DNA of 59,916 nt from Kaiparowitsia implicata GSE-PSE-MK54-09C (GTDB lineage: Bacteria > Cyanobacteriota > Cyanobacteriia > Elainellales > Elainellaceae): contig JAHHHI010000096.1 in assembly GCA_019359435.1 (NCBI GenBank), positions 1 to 59,916 of the forward strand. The letters are read 5' to 3'. Shown piece by piece: positions 36,750 through 46,945 of the stretch (its first letter is position 1; every line of letters starts with the position of its first letter). A program made the position numbers and the translations under genes. Under the pieces are notes generated by a model. That model ran no database searches. It saw only the letters and a program-made list of their open reading frames with translations, and was not told the DNA's origin.

Positions 36750-37151
36750 TCAGGTTGCATCGGGCAGCGGATGGGTGAGAAAGGCAAACTCATCCACGAT
36801 AGTCCCTTGCAGCAAATGCTGCTGAATGATTTGTTCGATCACCGCTGGCGTAGCGCTGTGATACCACACCCCATCGGGATACACCACCAAAATTGGCCCG
36901 CGCTGGCACACCCGCAGGCAGTTGGCCTTGGTGCGAAAAATGCAGCTAGGCCGCTCTGATGTCGGCGCATCCAGCCCCAATGCTTTCAGCCGGGTTTTGA
37001 GGTAGCTCCAGGCGGCGAGGCTGTCAGCCTTGTCGCAACACTTGGGCACCGTTTGGTCGGCGCAGATAAAGACATGCCGCTGAATGCGGTCTAGCCCTAG
37101 CGCCGAGACGCAGGTTGAGAGGGCATCGGGTGAAAGGCTATCGCAGTCCAT
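36750..37151 (-). CDS. Thioredoxin-like (2Fe-2S) ferredoxin domain protein
   Basis: This 133-residue protein has a four-Cys pattern of thioredoxin-like [2Fe-2S] ferredoxins: Cys30 and Cys38/39 ([12 protein letters not shown]), then Cys78 and Cys82 ([10 protein letters not shown]). The spacing and the motif [16 protein letters not shown] match the family. Cyanobacterial members often stand next to cobalamin genes. Here it lies 72 bp after cobS on the same strand. It may carry electrons in cobalt reduction or a related step (inference). Confidence 0.87.
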   Translation of the reverse strand: MDCDSLSPDALSTCVSALGLDRIQRHVFICADQTVPKCCDKADSLAAWSYLKTRLKALGLDAPTSERPSCIFRTKANCLRVCQRGPILVVYPDGVWYHSATPAVIEQIIQQHLLQGTIVDEFAFLTHPLPDAT

Positions 37152-37223
37152 CGCAGTTCATCGTGAGGGGAGCAAGTATGGGGAAGAAGGAAGAAGGAGC
37201 CGTTAGGCAAACCGCAAATCGTC

Positions 37224-38093
37224 TCACCCAATCGTACACAACACCAGCAGCAGGGCTTCAGTCCACTCGACTGTGGCGCCATAGGTGTCGCCCGTGTGCC
37301 CCCCCAACTGACGCTGAAACCAGGCTGGCACCAGCAGTGCGATCGCACTGCCACCACTCAGCAGCAGCAGCGGTGTCATGGGCGCGCTCCACCTCAGCAC
37401 CCAGGGCAGCACCGACAGCCCCAGCAGCAGCGCCCAACTGGGTAACACATAGCCCCAATGGGGCAAGGCGGCTTTGTGAAAGGCTCCTTTGCCGCTGGGT
37501 TTGAGGTAGGGATAGCGGGCGATCGCCACCTGTTGCGCCCAGCGCCCCCAGCCCGCTACTAGGGGCAGCAGCCACAGCGCATGAGCCGACTCTGCGAGAG
37601 CCGCAATTTTAAGCGTGACCAGGGCGATCGCCACCATGACCCCAAAGGCTCCCGTGTGGCTGTCGCTCATCACCTCAAGTCGGCGGGTGGGATCGGTGAC
37701 TCCTAGACCATCGGCGGTATCCATCGCCCCGTCTAGGTGTAGCCCGCCGGTGATCCACACCCACAGCCCCACCACCACCGCCGCGCGGGTGAGCGGCGGC
37801 ATGCCCACCTGGGTGAACGCTAGGGCGGCGATCGCCAGCAGCCCTCCAATCATGAGCCCTACCAGCGGCGCGTAGCGAGCCACATGGGTAAACTCCCACA
37901 GCCACCCCTGAGGAACCGGGAGTTGTGTGTAAAAGGCGATCGCCCCAGGGAGCGATCGCCAGGGACGTGCGACCGTCTTCGACGGCGCTGAGGCGGAACT
38001 CTGGCGCAAAGACTCGGGAGTCTCGTCGGGGTGGGGCAGAGGTGCTGAAGAACTTGGGGATGGGGGCATGGTGAGTGAGTGACAGCAGGGCAT
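37224..38093 (-). CDS. cobS: Adenosylcobinamide-GDP ribazoletransferase
   Basis: This 289-residue integral membrane enzyme joins alpha-ribazole to adenosylcobinamide-GDP, the final assembly step of adenosylcobalamin. Motifs include FYTQLPVP, GGLHLDGAMDTADGLG with the catalytic Asp residues (about 117-132), and DSHTGAFGV. Five to six hydrophobic segments are visible. The first 45 residues are Pro/Ser-rich and go beyond the usual N-terminus; the ATG at 38069 or a later start is possible. It lies next to the ferredoxin-like gene and near metH, a cobalamin-dependent enzyme. Confidence 0.92.
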   Translation of the reverse strand: MPCCHSLTMPPSPSSSAPLPHPDETPESLRQSSASAPSKTVARPWRSLPGAIAFYTQLPVPQGWLWEFTHVARYAPLVGLMIGGLLAIAALAFTQVGMPPLTRAAVVVGLWVWITGGLHLDGAMDTADGLGVTDPTRRLEVMSDSHTGAFGVMVAIALVTLKIAALAESAHALWLLPLVAGWGRWAQQVAIARYPYLKPSGKGAFHKAALPHWGYVLPSWALLLGLSVLPWVLRWSAPMTPLLLLSGGSAIALLVPAWFQRQLGGHTGDTYGATVEWTEALLLVLCTIG

Positions 38094-38129
38094 TACACGA
38101 CCTGACTCTAGAGGGAAATTGCCCCACCT

Positions 38130-38711
38130 TTACTTTAATTTTTGCCGCACAAAGGCGATCATTTGCGCCATTTGCTTTTTCAGCTGATCCACCTCGGTTT
38201 GCAGCATGGCGTTTTGCGCATGCAGTTGATTGACCCGCTGTTGCAGGGTGGATAAATCGCTCGAACTTGAGGAACTGGCGGCGGCCACGGGCGCGGCAGG
38301 CGTGACCGCGGGGGCCAGTGGGGTGAGCTTGCGATCGCGCGCTTTGGCAGTTGCAGACTTAATGGCCTGAAATAGGCGGCTTTGCTCAAAGGGTTTGCTG
38401 ACAAACTCGAAATAATCAAATAGCTCAGGGACGGTCTTCTCGACATCTTCTTTGCGGCCCGACATCATCACAATGGGGATGGTTTTGAGCGCGGGGTTGC
38501 CCTGAATTTGCTGCACCACTTCCCAACCGTTCATGCGGGGCATAAAAAAGTCAAGCAGCACCAGGTTAGGCCGCGCCGAGTGAATCACCTCCAGCCCTTC
38601 TGCCCCGTCTCGCGCTTCGAGCACCTCAAAGTTGCCCTTGGGCAGCATATCGCGCACCTGCATCCGAATGGTGGTGCTGTCGTCCACAATCAAGATTTTT
38701 TGCGTTGCCAT
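38130..38711 (-). CDS. Response regulator with C-terminal coiled coil
   Basis: This 193-residue protein has a receiver domain to about residue 120 (VDDS 9-12, phospho-acceptor Asp54 in LVLLDFFMPRMNGWE, Lys in VSKPF). An Ala/Pro/Ser linker (about 125-150) leads to a coiled-coil segment (LQQRVNQLHAQNAMLQTEVD, about 155-174). Without a DNA-binding domain it probably acts through protein contacts. It lies 36 bp upstream of cobS on the same strand; a functional link is not evident. No sensor kinase is adjacent. Confidence 0.87.
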   Translation of the reverse strand: MATQKILIVDDSTTIRMQVRDMLPKGNFEVLEARDGAEGLEVIHSARPNLVLLDFFMPRMNGWEVVQQIQGNPALKTIPIVMMSGRKEDVEKTVPELFDYFEFVSKPFEQSRLFQAIKSATAKARDRKLTPLAPAVTPAAPVAAASSSSSSDLSTLQQRVNQLHAQNAMLQTEVDQLKKQMAQMIAFVRQKLK

Positions 38712-39249
38712 TAGCAGAAGCCCCGTATGTCGTGGGTTTTAGATGTCTGGAGTTGAACTCGCCGCTTGCATCACAGCCTATCTCACCATCCCAGCTCGGG
38801 CCTACTGCTTCTACACCATCTTGGCCCTCTCCCCCTCAGTCCCCCTCTCCCAAACATGGGCGAGGGGGAGGCCAGACATGGCGTCCCTAACCCCTTCTCC
38901 CAGAACGGGAGAAGGGGTTAGGGATGAGGGGAAAGCTCTGGTCGCAAAGGTTTCAGGACTTATATATATAGGAGTAACCGAGGCTGGCGGCTGGCGGGTG
39001 GCAGCCCACCGTTCCTTTTCGATCTTGGATTTAAGCGGTCACGGTTGCGTCTCGTTTTATCCCTTTTAGCATGCCCCAATTGGTGCAGTTCCCCAAAGGG
39101 TCGCCAAGAGTGGGGAGCGATCGCCCCCAGTTCCCACCGTCCAATTTTCCGATTTCTAGATAGAACTACCGCAGAATCGAACCAGGTTGATAAGCTAGAT
39201 CTACTCTTGATCGACCCAACCTTCAGCCTGTCACTCTTTCCCCAGTCCC
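38712..39249. other. Gap upstream of metH with GC-rich palindromes
   Basis: No gene was found. It contains the perfect 17-bp palindrome at 38885-38923 and a related imperfect pair of CCCTCTCCC/GGGCGAGGGG at about 38839-38872. I looked for a cobalamin or SAH riboswitch before metH and did not recognise one. Confidence 0.4.
38885..38923. repeat. Perfect 17-bp palindromic repeat (CCCTAACCCC type)
   Basis: CCCTAACCCCTTCTCCC (38885-38901) pairs perfectly with 38907-38923, with a 5-base loop. Repeats of this sequence type are scattered through many cyanobacterial genomes outside genes. Confidence 0.7.
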
Positions 39250-42200
39250 ATGCAAACTTTATCGCAGTCAACGTTACAGTCCGCCTCAGCGTCTCCGGCG
39301 TCGGCAACGGCCCGGTTCGCGTCGAGCTTATTTTTGCAGCGTCTGCACAGCCCCGATCGCCCGGTGCTGGTGTTTGACGGCGGCATGGGCACTAATCTGC
39401 AAACCCAAAACCTGACCGCAGACGACTTCGGCGGCGCAGCCTATGAAGGCTGCAACGAGTACCTGGTGATCACCAAGCCCGAGGCGGTGGAAGCGGTGCA
39501 TCGCGGCTTTTTGGAAGCGGGGGCCGATGTGATTGAAACCGACACCTTTGGCAGCGCCTCGATTGTGCTGGCGGAATATGACTTGGGCGATCGCGCCTAT
39601 GAACTAAGCAAGGTAGCGGCAGAACTGGCGAAGCACTGCGCAGCCGACTATTCCACCCCCGACAAGCCGCGCTTTGTGGCGGGGTCGATGGGGCCAACCA
39701 CAAAGCTGCCCACCTTGGGCCACATCGACTATGACACCATGAAGGCGTCGTTTGAGGAGCAGGCAGAGGGCTTGTTCGATGGCGGCGTTGATCTGTTTAT
39801 TGTGGAAACCTGTCAGGATGTGCTGCAAATTAAAGCGGCGCTCAATGCCATCGAAGCAGTATTTGCCAAAAAGGGCGATCGCCGTCCCCTGATGGTTTCC
39901 GTCACCATTGAACTTCAGGGAACAATGCTGGTGGGGTCAGATGTAGCTGCCATGCTGACGATTCTCGAACCCTACCCCATCGATGTTTTGGGGCTCAACT
40001 GCGCCACTGGCCCCGATCGCATGGCCGACCACATTCGCTATCTGTCGCAGCATTCTCCCTTTGTCATTTCGTGCATCCCCAATGCGGGCATCCCCGAAAA
40101 CGTCGGCGGCCATGCCCACTACAAGCTGACGCCTATGGAACTGCGGATGGCGCTGATGCACTTTGTCGAAGACTTGGGGGTGCAAGTGATTGGCGGCTGC
40201 TGCGGCACCCGCTACGACCACATTCAGCAGTTGGCGGAGCTGGCTCCCACGCTCACCCCCAAAGCGCGAAACGTGCGCGGGGTAGAAGAGGCGGTCGGGA
40301 ACGGCTCCAGTCCCTCACCCCATCCCCATACTGCCCGCCCCGCCCTTGCTTACATCCCCGCTGCCGCCTCTATCTATAGCGCCCAGCCCTACGACCAAGA
40401 CAACTCCTTTCTAATTATTGGCGAGCGGCTGAATGCCAGCGGGTCTAAAAAAGTGCGAGAGCTGCTGAACGCTGAAGACTGGGATGGCCTAGTGGCGGTG
40501 GCGCGATCGCAGGTCAAAGAAGGCGCCCATATCCTCGACGTGAACGTGGACTATGTGGGCCGCGATGGCGAGAAAGATATGCATGACTTGGTGTCGCGCC
40601 TTGTCACCAATGTGAACCTGCCGCTGATGATCGACTCGACGGAGTGGCAAAAAATGGAGGCGGGGCTCAAGGTCGCCGGGGGCAAGTGCATCCTCAACTC
40701 CACCAACTATGAAGATGGCGACGAGCGCTTTTTTAAAGTGCTAGAGCTGGCAAAGCAGTATGGTGCCGGCATTGTGGTCGGCACGATCGACGAAGACGGC
40801 ATGGCGCGCACGGCCAAGCAAAAGGTGGCGATCGCCCAACGCGCCTACCGAGATGCTGTGGAGTACGGCATTCCGCCGCACGAAATTTTCTATGATCCCC
40901 TAGCGCTGCCCATTTCCACCGGCATTGAAGAAGACCGCGTTAACGGACGAGAAACGATTGAGGCGATTCGCCAAATTCGGCAAACCCTGCCGGGCGTTCA
41001 TATTCTGTTAGGCGTATCCAATATTTCCTTTGGGCTGAGTCCGGCAGCGCGCATCACCCTCAACTCGATGTTTTTGCACGAGGCAACCCAGGCCGGGATG
41101 GATGGGGCGATCGTCAGCGCCGCCAAGATTTTGCCAATGGCCAAAATCGACCCCCAGCATCAAACCGTGTGCCAGGATTTGATCTACGATCGCCGTCGCT
41201 TTGAGGGCGATGTGTGCGTCTACGATCCGCTGACGGAGTTGACGACCCTGTTTGAAGGGGTCTCGGCTAAAGAGGCTCGCTCGAATCGAGGGTCGCTGGC
41301 AGATCTACCTGTCGAAGAACGATTAAAGCGCCATATTATTGACGGCGAGCGGATTGGGCTAGATCAGGCGCTGACAGAAGCGTTGGAGAGTTATCCCCCG
41401 TTACACATTATCAATACCTTTTTGCTGGATGGCATGAAGGTAGTGGGCGAGCTGTTTGGCTCAGGGCAGATGCAGTTGCCCTTTGTGCTGCAGTCGGCAG
41501 AAACCATGAAGGCGGCAGTGGCTCAGCTAGAGCCGTTTATGGAGAAATCTGACACGGGCAATAACGCCAAGGGCTCGTTCCTAATCGCCACGGTTAAGGG
41601 CGATGTGCATGACATTGGCAAAAATTTGGTGGATATCATCCTCACGAACAACGGCTATCAGGTGATCAACCTGGGCATTAAGCAGTCGGTGGATAGCATC
41701 ATTGATGCCTATCAGGAGCATCAGCCCGACTGCATCGCCATGAGCGGTCTGCTGGTGAAATCAACGGCGTTCATGAAAGAAAACCTGGCGGTATTCAACC
41801 AGCGGGGCATTACCGTGCCGGTGATTTTGGGTGGTGCGGCGCTGACGCCCAAGTTCGTCTATGAAGACTGCCAAAACGTCTATAACGGGCGCGTTATTTA
41901 TGGCAAAGACGCCTTTGCCGACCTGCACTTTATGGACAAGCTGATGCCCGCCAAGGCGGGCGAAAATTGGGACGACCAAGCCGGTTTTCTGGATGAAGTG
42001 GCAGAGACGCCGCCGCCTTTGGAGCCTGCTACCGCCGCAGACCAGCCTCCTGCAACAGAGGTGGCTCAACCGGCAACCCCCGCCGTGGTGGATACGCGTC
42101 GATCGGATGCGGTGACGCTTGACCTGCCTCGCCCCACGTCCCCGTTCTGGGGCACCCAAGTTCTGACTCCTGATGAGATTCCGATTGCAGAGGTGTTTGA

Positions 42201-42957
42201 GTATCTAGATTTGCAGGCGCTGATTGCTGGGCAGTGGCAGTTTCGCAAGCCGAAGGATCAGACCCGAGCAGACTATGACGCCTTTTTGGCAGAAACGGTG
42301 CATCCCATTTTGGCGCAGTGGAAGCAACGGGTGATTGAGGAAAATCTGCTGCACCCGACGGTGGTCTATGGCTATTTCCCAGTGTTGGCTGAGGGGAATG
42401 GGCTAGAGGTCTATGACCCGGCAGGTGCGGCAGGCGGTGATGGAGAGAAAGGGGCGATCGCCCACTTTGAGTTCCCCCGGCAAACGGGCGGCAAGCGTCT
42501 TTGCATTGCCGACTTCTTTCGCCCCAAGGCCGACTTTGCAGGCGAGTACGACGTCTTTCCTATGCAGGCGGTGACAGTTGGCGACATTGCCACCCAAGTA
42601 GCCAAGCAACTGTTCGATTCCAACCAATACACCGACTATCTCTACTTCCACGGCATGGCGGTGCAATTGGCCGAAGCACTGGCCGAGTGGACCCATACCC
42701 GCATCCGCTGTGAACTGGGCTATGGCGATCTAGAACCCAGCACCCTCCGCGATGTGTTGCAGCAGCGCTACCAGGGATCGCGCTATAGCTTTGGCTATCC
42801 CGCCTGCCCCAACATGCAGGATCAGTACACGCAGTTGGATCTATTGGGGAGCGATCGCATCGGCATGTCGATGGATGACAGCGAGCAACTGTATCCTGAA
42901 CAATCCACTACGGCGATTGTGGTGTATCATCCTACCGCAAAATACTTTAGCGCTTAG
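39250..42957 (+). CDS. metH: Cobalamin-dependent methionine synthase
   Basis: This 1235-residue enzyme makes methionine from homocysteine and methyl-tetrahydrofolate. Domains in order: homocysteine-binding barrel (about residues 35-340) with zinc Cys in LNCATG (about 251) and GGCCGTR (about 317); pterin-binding barrel (about 385-640); a helical cap; B12-binding domain with DVHDIGKN (about 785-792), where His is the cobalt ligand; a Pro/Ala linker (about 915-945); and the SAM-activation domain to the end. Length matches E. coli MetH. The first 25 residues are low-complexity. It lies near cobS, so B12 supply and use are neighbours. Confidence 0.95.
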   Translation: MQTLSQSTLQSASASPASATARFASSLFLQRLHSPDRPVLVFDGGMGTNLQTQNLTADDFGGAAYEGCNEYLVITKPEAVEAVHRGFLEAGADVIETDTFGSASIVLAEYDLGDRAYELSKVAAELAKHCAADYSTPDKPRFVAGSMGPTTKLPTLGHIDYDTMKASFEEQAEGLFDGGVDLFIVETCQDVLQIKAALNAIEAVFAKKGDRRPLMVSVTIELQGTMLVGSDVAAMLTILEPYPIDVLGLNCATGPDRMADHIRYLSQHSPFVISCIPNAGIPENVGGHAHYKLTPMELRMALMHFVEDLGVQVIGGCCGTRYDHIQQLAELAPTLTPKARNVRGVEEAVGNGSSPSPHPHTARPALAYIPAAASIYSAQPYDQDNSFLIIGERLNASGSKKVRELLNAEDWDGLVAVARSQVKEGAHILDVNVDYVGRDGEKDMHDLVSRLVTNVNLPLMIDSTEWQKMEAGLKVAGGKCILNSTNYEDGDERFFKVLELAKQYGAGIVVGTIDEDGMARTAKQKVAIAQRAYRDAVEYGIPPHEIFYDPLALPISTGIEEDRVNGRETIEAIRQIRQTLPGVHILLGVSNISFGLSPAARITLNSMFLHEATQAGMDGAIVSAAKILPMAKIDPQHQTVCQDLIYDRRRFEGDVCVYDPLTELTTLFEGVSAKEARSNRGSLADLPVEERLKRHIIDGERIGLDQALTEALESYPPLHIINTFLLDGMKVVGELFGSGQMQLPFVLQSAETMKAAVAQLEPFMEKSDTGNNAKGSFLIATVKGDVHDIGKNLVDIILTNNGYQVINLGIKQSVDSIIDAYQEHQPDCIAMSGLLVKSTAFMKENLAVFNQRGITVPVILGGAALTPKFVYEDCQNVYNGRVIYGKDAFADLHFMDKLMPAKAGENWDDQAGFLDEVAETPPPLEPATAADQPPATEVAQPATPAVVDTRRSDAVTLDLPRPTSPFWGTQVLTPDEIPIAEVFEYLDLQALIAGQWQFRKPKDQTRADYDAFLAETVHPILAQWKQRVIEENLLHPTVVYGYFPVLAEGNGLEVYDPAGAAGGDGEKGAIAHFEFPRQTGGKRLCIADFFRPKADFAGEYDVFPMQAVTVGDIATQVAKQLFDSNQYTDYLYFHGMAVQLAEALAEWTHTRIRCELGYGDLEPSTLRDVLQQRYQGSRYSFGYPACPNMQDQYTQLDLLGSDRIGMSMDDSEQLYPEQSTTAIVVYHPTAKYFSA

Positions 42958-42977
42958 CGCCAGGACTGAGGTGCATT

Positions 42978-43133
42978 GTGCTACAGGTTTGCAGGTTGCA
43001 GAAAAAATTCGCCCGGCTCGACGAGGCGATGGAGCACCGCCTGCTCGACGAGCCGTTTGAGGCGTGGGTGAGCCAACAGGTAGAGACTGCTTTGCCCCCA
43101 GCCCAGGTCTCAATACCGGCATCTATTCGATAA
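42978..43133 (+). CDS. Possible 51-residue protein
   Basis: A GTG-started frame reads LQKKFARLDEAMEHRLLDEP, then FEAWVSQQVETALPPAQVS, ending at 43133. The composition looks like a real amphipathic helical protein, with many charged and Leu residues, and it uses common codons. There is no recognisable family and no strong ribosome binding site. It lies between metH and the GST-like fragment. It could also be the end of a decayed gene. Confidence 0.3.
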   Translation: MLQVCRLQKKFARLDEAMEHRLLDEPFEAWVSQQVETALPPAQVSIPASIR

Positions 43134-43182
43134 TATCCACCCAGTACCCAATCGCTACACGCCCCCATCGTCCCCTCTCCCC

Positions 43183-43437
43183 ATGCCCTTCACCCTATTT
43201 GTTGATCGCCAGTTCGCCAGCCCCTATGCCATGTCGGCCTACGTCACCCTGGTAGAAAAGGGCCTGCCCTTTGCGCTAGTGACTATAAATCTGGCAGCGG
43301 CGGCCAATTTACGGGAGGAGTACCGCGATCGCTCCCTCACCGCCCGGGTGCCTACCCTGGCTCACGACGCGTTTTACCTCTCTGAATCCACCGCCATCGT
43401 GGAATATTTGGAGGAGGTGTTTCCTGTCAAGACATAA
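43183..43437 (+). pseudogene. Truncated glutathione S-transferase (N-terminal domain only)
   Basis: This 84-residue frame contains a complete thioredoxin-like GST N-domain: FVDRQFASPYAMSAYVTLVE, then RVPTLAHDAFYLSESTAIVEYLEE with the cis-Pro and glutathione-contact Ser. It resembles the YfcF group, whose members have about 210 residues. The helical C-domain is missing: the stop codon falls at the end of ruvB, overlapping it by 11 bp tail to tail. The missing half is not seen nearby. It is either a truncated relic or a stand-alone one-domain protein. Confidence 0.65.
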
Positions 43438-44530
43438 GCGATAACTGACTTTCTGGTGGGGTGTAGCCGAGGTGCTTCCAGGCGGCAGGAGCGGCGACGC
43501 GACCGCGGGGGGTGCGGTTGAGGTAGCCGATTTGCATCAGGTAGGGTTCGTAGACTTCTTCAATGGTTTGGGCATCTTCGCCAGTGGCCGCAGCAATGGT
43601 TTCTAGCCCGACGGGGCCGCCGCCGTAGTTTTCGATCATTACTGTTAACATTCGGCGATCGGTCCAGTCTAGTCCAGCCGGATCAACGTTGAACAGTTCT
43701 AAGGCCGTGGCGGCGATCGCCCGATCAATGGCCTGCCCGGGGGCTTTCACTTCTACAAAGTCTCGCACCCGGCGCAGCAGCCGATTAGCAATACGAGGGG
43801 TGCCGCGCGATCGCCGCCCCACTTCTTCTGCGCCGTCTTGGGTAATGGGTGTCGTCAAAATTTCAGCCGTGCGCAGCACAATTTGAGTTAGCTCATCTAG
43901 CTCGTAGAATCGCAGCCGCTGCACCAGCCCAAAGCGATCGCGCAGCGGTGACGTGAGCGCACCGACACGGGTTGTGGCACCCACGAGCGTAAACCGCTGT
44001 AGGGGAATGCTGCGGGTGCGGGCGCTTTGGCCTTTGCCGATGGTGATGTCCAAGCGGTAGTCTTCCATTGCCGGGTACAAAATTTCTTCCGACATCCGCG
44101 ACAGGCGATGGATCTCGTCAATAAACAGCACATCTCCTGGCTTTAGGTTGACCAACAGCCCTACGATGTCGCGGGGTCGCTCGAGGGCAGGGGCACTGGT
44201 GATTTTGCAATCAACCCCCATTTCCTGAGCTAAAATCAGAGACATTGTGGTTTTGCCCAGTCCCGGCGGGCCATAGAGCAGCAGGTGATCCAAGGTTTCG
44301 TTCCGTGCCTGTGCAGCCTGAATGGCGATCGCCAGCACCTCTTTCAAATCTTTTTGCCCAACATAGTCTGCCAACCGTCGGGGGCGCAAGCTCTCCTCAG
44401 GTTTGCCCGCCTCTTCTGGGGCACGCTCTGCCTGCAACAGGGGATTGTCGCTCGCCGCCGCCGTCGCCGCTGCCGGAGCCTGCCGCCGAGGGCGGTTAGC
44501 ATCAGGTTGCTGAGAAGAAATGATCGCCAT
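43427..44530 (-). CDS. ruvB: Holliday junction branch migration helicase RuvB
   Basis: This 367-residue AAA+ motor drives branch migration with RuvA. It has Walker [10 protein letters not shown] (about residues 91-99), Walker B LFIDEIHR (about 141-148), sensor 1 [19 protein letters not shown] and a C-terminal winged helix ([16 protein letters not shown]). The N-terminal 45 residues are Ala-rich and longer than in E. coli, as is common in cyanobacteria. Its 3' end overlaps the GST fragment by 11 bp. Confidence 0.95.
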   Translation of the reverse strand: MAIISSQQPDANRPRRQAPAAATAAASDNPLLQAERAPEEAGKPEESLRPRRLADYVGQKDLKEVLAIAIQAAQARNETLDHLLLYGPPGLGKTTMSLILAQEMGVDCKITSAPALERPRDIVGLLVNLKPGDVLFIDEIHRLSRMSEEILYPAMEDYRLDITIGKGQSARTRSIPLQRFTLVGATTRVGALTSPLRDRFGLVQRLRFYELDELTQIVLRTAEILTTPITQDGAEEVGRRSRGTPRIANRLLRRVRDFVEVKAPGQAIDRAIAATALELFNVDPAGLDWTDRRMLTVMIENYGGGPVGLETIAAATGEDAQTIEEVYEPYLMQIGYLNRTPRGRVAAPAAWKHLGYTPPESQLSLMS

Positions 44531-44718
44531 GCTGTACTAATGTTCTAGCGTTTGGCTTCATTCTATAGCAGGTGCCCCGCACCCTGACTCTGCAAGACTG
44601 CATTTTCGACCACTGCGCCAGGGTCGGATACAGTCTCAGCCAAGAGTCACTGCCGTGGCGTCTACCCTCTGCAGTCCGGCAAAGTTTGTGAGCAAGAGAA
44701 CTGTGGGCAGGGACGCGA

Positions 44719-45294
44719 CTAGCCACCAAACCCCAATTCATTAATGGTGAGTTGCCCATCGAAGGTATGAAAGGTGATGCGGCGAATATCCATCGCCAGC
44801 AGCTTTAATTCTAAACCCGGCGGTATTGCTGCATTAGAGCCTGCCAGATTGGCACCCGCTGTGGCAGTCTGGGCAATTTGGCGATTGTTTCCGTCAAACG
44901 CCGCCATCACTGTTTTGCGAGAGCCAGTCACCATGCCGCTCACAAACCGCACGGGGTGGTCAAAGCTGGCCTCTAGCCAACCGCCACGGGGTGACCCCAT
45001 CAGCACAATTTCACCCTGATCTGGCTGAAAGGCAGGGTTAGACGGCTTAAGGGCGATCGCATTCTTAAACGTCACCCCCATGTGCTTAAACTGCCGATCA
45101 ACGGTTTCAAAGGCTTTTAGATGGTCAAACGAGAGGCTAACCGTAGGCTGGGGCGTGGGGGCAAAGGTCTCGACAGTCTGCGGTGCAGAGGGAGAGGGCG
45201 CATCCGGCGGCGCAAAATGGTCGTGCGACTCTGGATGGTATGCGACGCTTGGGCGCGGGTTCCATTCTGCCTGTTGCTTAGACGTGTTGACCAT
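44719..45294 (-). CDS. Hypothetical protein with a beta-rich C-terminal domain
   Basis: This 191-residue protein has no signal or membrane segment. The first 50 residues are Pro/Ala-rich. The remainder (FETVDRQFKHMGVTFKNAIA, then LMGSPRGGWLEASFDHPVRF, then ELKLLAMDIRRITFHTFDGQ) alternates hydrophobic and polar residues like a beta sandwich. It recalls the carbohydrate- or surface-binding domains of exported proteins that begin with a phrase such as LGVTF-NA. I do not recognise a named family. It is monocistronic on the minus strand. Confidence 0.65.
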   Translation of the reverse strand: MVNTSKQQAEWNPRPSVAYHPESHDHFAPPDAPSPSAPQTVETFAPTPQPTVSLSFDHLKAFETVDRQFKHMGVTFKNAIALKPSNPAFQPDQGEIVLMGSPRGGWLEASFDHPVRFVSGMVTGSRKTVMAAFDGNNRQIAQTATAGANLAGSNAAIPPGLELKLLAMDIRRITFHTFDGQLTINELGFGG

Positions 45295-45888
45295 AATCCC
45301 TCGCTGGCCTCAATTAGATGAGTCTTCTCTAATCAGATACATTTTCGTGGTGCGGTCTAAGGATCTGCCGTAGCCTCTGGCACAAAGCCACTTGTCTTTA
45401 TAAATCAGCGTCATGAACCCGATAAACCGGGCCAAACGGTGCCTGGTGGTCAGCCTGACGAACCTTCTCCTCACCAAGTTCCAAATCGTGTTTTTGCTAT
45501 TAAGTTGCTATTAAGTTGACCTGTGTCGTACGTATATTGAAGTGATACCTACCGTCCATATCGTTTGGTGTGCAGTGGTGTTAATTGAAGACGACTCAAC
45601 CGATTGCTCATTAGAACAGATGAGGGGCGATCGCCCTTGCATTCGGTTTCGCCAAGTCGCCTCAATCTAGGAATTTCCGATGGCGACAGCCCACTGCGAT
45701 CGCGTCAATGAACCGTCAGGTGAATGAGAACGCAAGAGGAGCCTGCCGCAACACCCCTCGCCCACCGGATTGATCGCATGGGGAATATACGGAAACGATA
45801 GAAGCGCTTGTGTAAAGTCATACAAGGCAGTTTGTCTAAACCTTAACAATGGCGGAGTATACTTTATACGTTCTTTATATGGCAAGGG
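45295..45888. other. Gap before the alpha/beta hydrolase gene
   Basis: No gene was found. It contains an 11-bp tandem duplication (TTGCTATTAAG at 45495-45505 and 45506-45516) and an AT-rich stretch near 45845-45880 that may carry the promoter for the next gene. One HIP1 octamer is present. Confidence 0.4.
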
Positions 45889-46812
45889 ATGCTTACCCCC
45901 CCGCGTTGTGAACTTCAGTCAGTGTCTACCTCTCGTGGTTCCCTGGTCTACTACAGCCCATCGCCGTTAGATTCCGTAGCTCCACTGCCTCAGGAATCCA
46001 ATAGCGATGAGACCGTAACAGTGCCTACAAAATCCACGCTGGTGTTTTTGCATGGCTTTGGCGGTGGGTCGTCTGCCTACGAGTGGTCAAAGGTGTATCC
46101 AGCATTTGCGGGGCGCTATCGCGTCGTCGCACCTGATTTGCTGGGCTGGGGGCGATCGCACCATCCCACCCGCAGCCTGACGCTAGACGACTACCTGACC
46201 AGCTTGACGGAGTTTTTAGCGGCGTTGGGAGATGATCCGGTGGTGGTGATTGCCTCGTCTCTCACCGCGGGCATGGTGGTGAAGTTGGCGATCGCTCAGC
46301 CCCAGCGCTTTCGGTCGTTAATTTTGGTCGCACCCACCGGGCTGTCGGATTTTGGGGTGGACTATGGCGACAGCCTGATCGCTCAAGTCTCTCAGGTGGC
46401 GGGCATTAACCAACTGCTCTATTGGACGGCGATCGCCAACCCCTTCAGCATTCGGTCTTTTTTGGAGCAGCGCCAGTTTGCCCGCGCCAGCCGTGTCAGC
46501 AGTGAAATGGTCGAAGCCTATACCCAATCGGCTCAGCAGCCCCATGCTGATTACGCGGCCCTGTCCTTCTTGCAGGGGCAGCTCAGCTTCGACCTGGCAG
46601 ATTTGATTCCTCAACTCACCACGCCCACTGCGCTAATCTGGGGGCGCGAGTCGCAGCTCACCCCTGTGGAAATGGGCGATCGCCTACGGATGCTCAACCC
46701 TACCGCGATCCAGTCGCTCACAATTTTGGATGATGTCGGGCTTACCCCCCATCTAGAAGTACCCGCCGTCACAATTGGCGTTCTGACTCAGTTGCTGCAG
46801 ACCCTCGCCTAG
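45889..46812 (+). CDS. Alpha/beta-fold hydrolase
   Basis: This 307-residue protein has the oxyanion segment LVFLHGFGGGSSAYEW (about residues 52-67), then VVAPDLLGWGRSHHP (about 81-95). The nucleophile elbow reads VIASSLTAGM (about 122-131) instead of the common GXSXG; the candidate Ser is still at the right place. The final TPHLEVP segment may hold the catalytic His. It looks like the haloperoxidase/esterase-like hydrolases of cyanobacteria. The substrate is unknown. It stands 133 bp before the DMT transporter, on the same strand. Confidence 0.82.
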   Translation: MLTPPRCELQSVSTSRGSLVYYSPSPLDSVAPLPQESNSDETVTVPTKSTLVFLHGFGGGSSAYEWSKVYPAFAGRYRVVAPDLLGWGRSHHPTRSLTLDDYLTSLTEFLAALGDDPVVVIASSLTAGMVVKLAIAQPQRFRSLILVAPTGLSDFGVDYGDSLIAQVSQVAGINQLLYWTAIANPFSIRSFLEQRQFARASRVSSEMVEAYTQSAQQPHADYAALSFLQGQLSFDLADLIPQLTTPTALIWGRESQLTPVEMGDRLRMLNPTAIQSLTILDDVGLTPHLEVPAVTIGVLTQLLQTLA

Positions 46813-46945
46813 GTCCAGGGTCTGTGCCAGGCTGCTGAGGCGATCGCCCCCCTGCATGATTTTGCTTTCGTTGCTAGGATGAAGGACTTTGCATACTGCC
46901 GAGGCCTGTGCAAAGTTTGCCCTCTCACCGCATAGGAGCAAAAAA

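Noticed and set aside
38712-39249. Cobalamin or SAH riboswitch before metH
   Set aside because: I searched for the conserved boxes of either family and found none; only palindromic repeats are present.
45857-45869. NtcA-like box GTA-N7-TAC before the hydrolase
   Set aside because: Spacer is seven bases instead of eight, and the context gives no nitrogen link.
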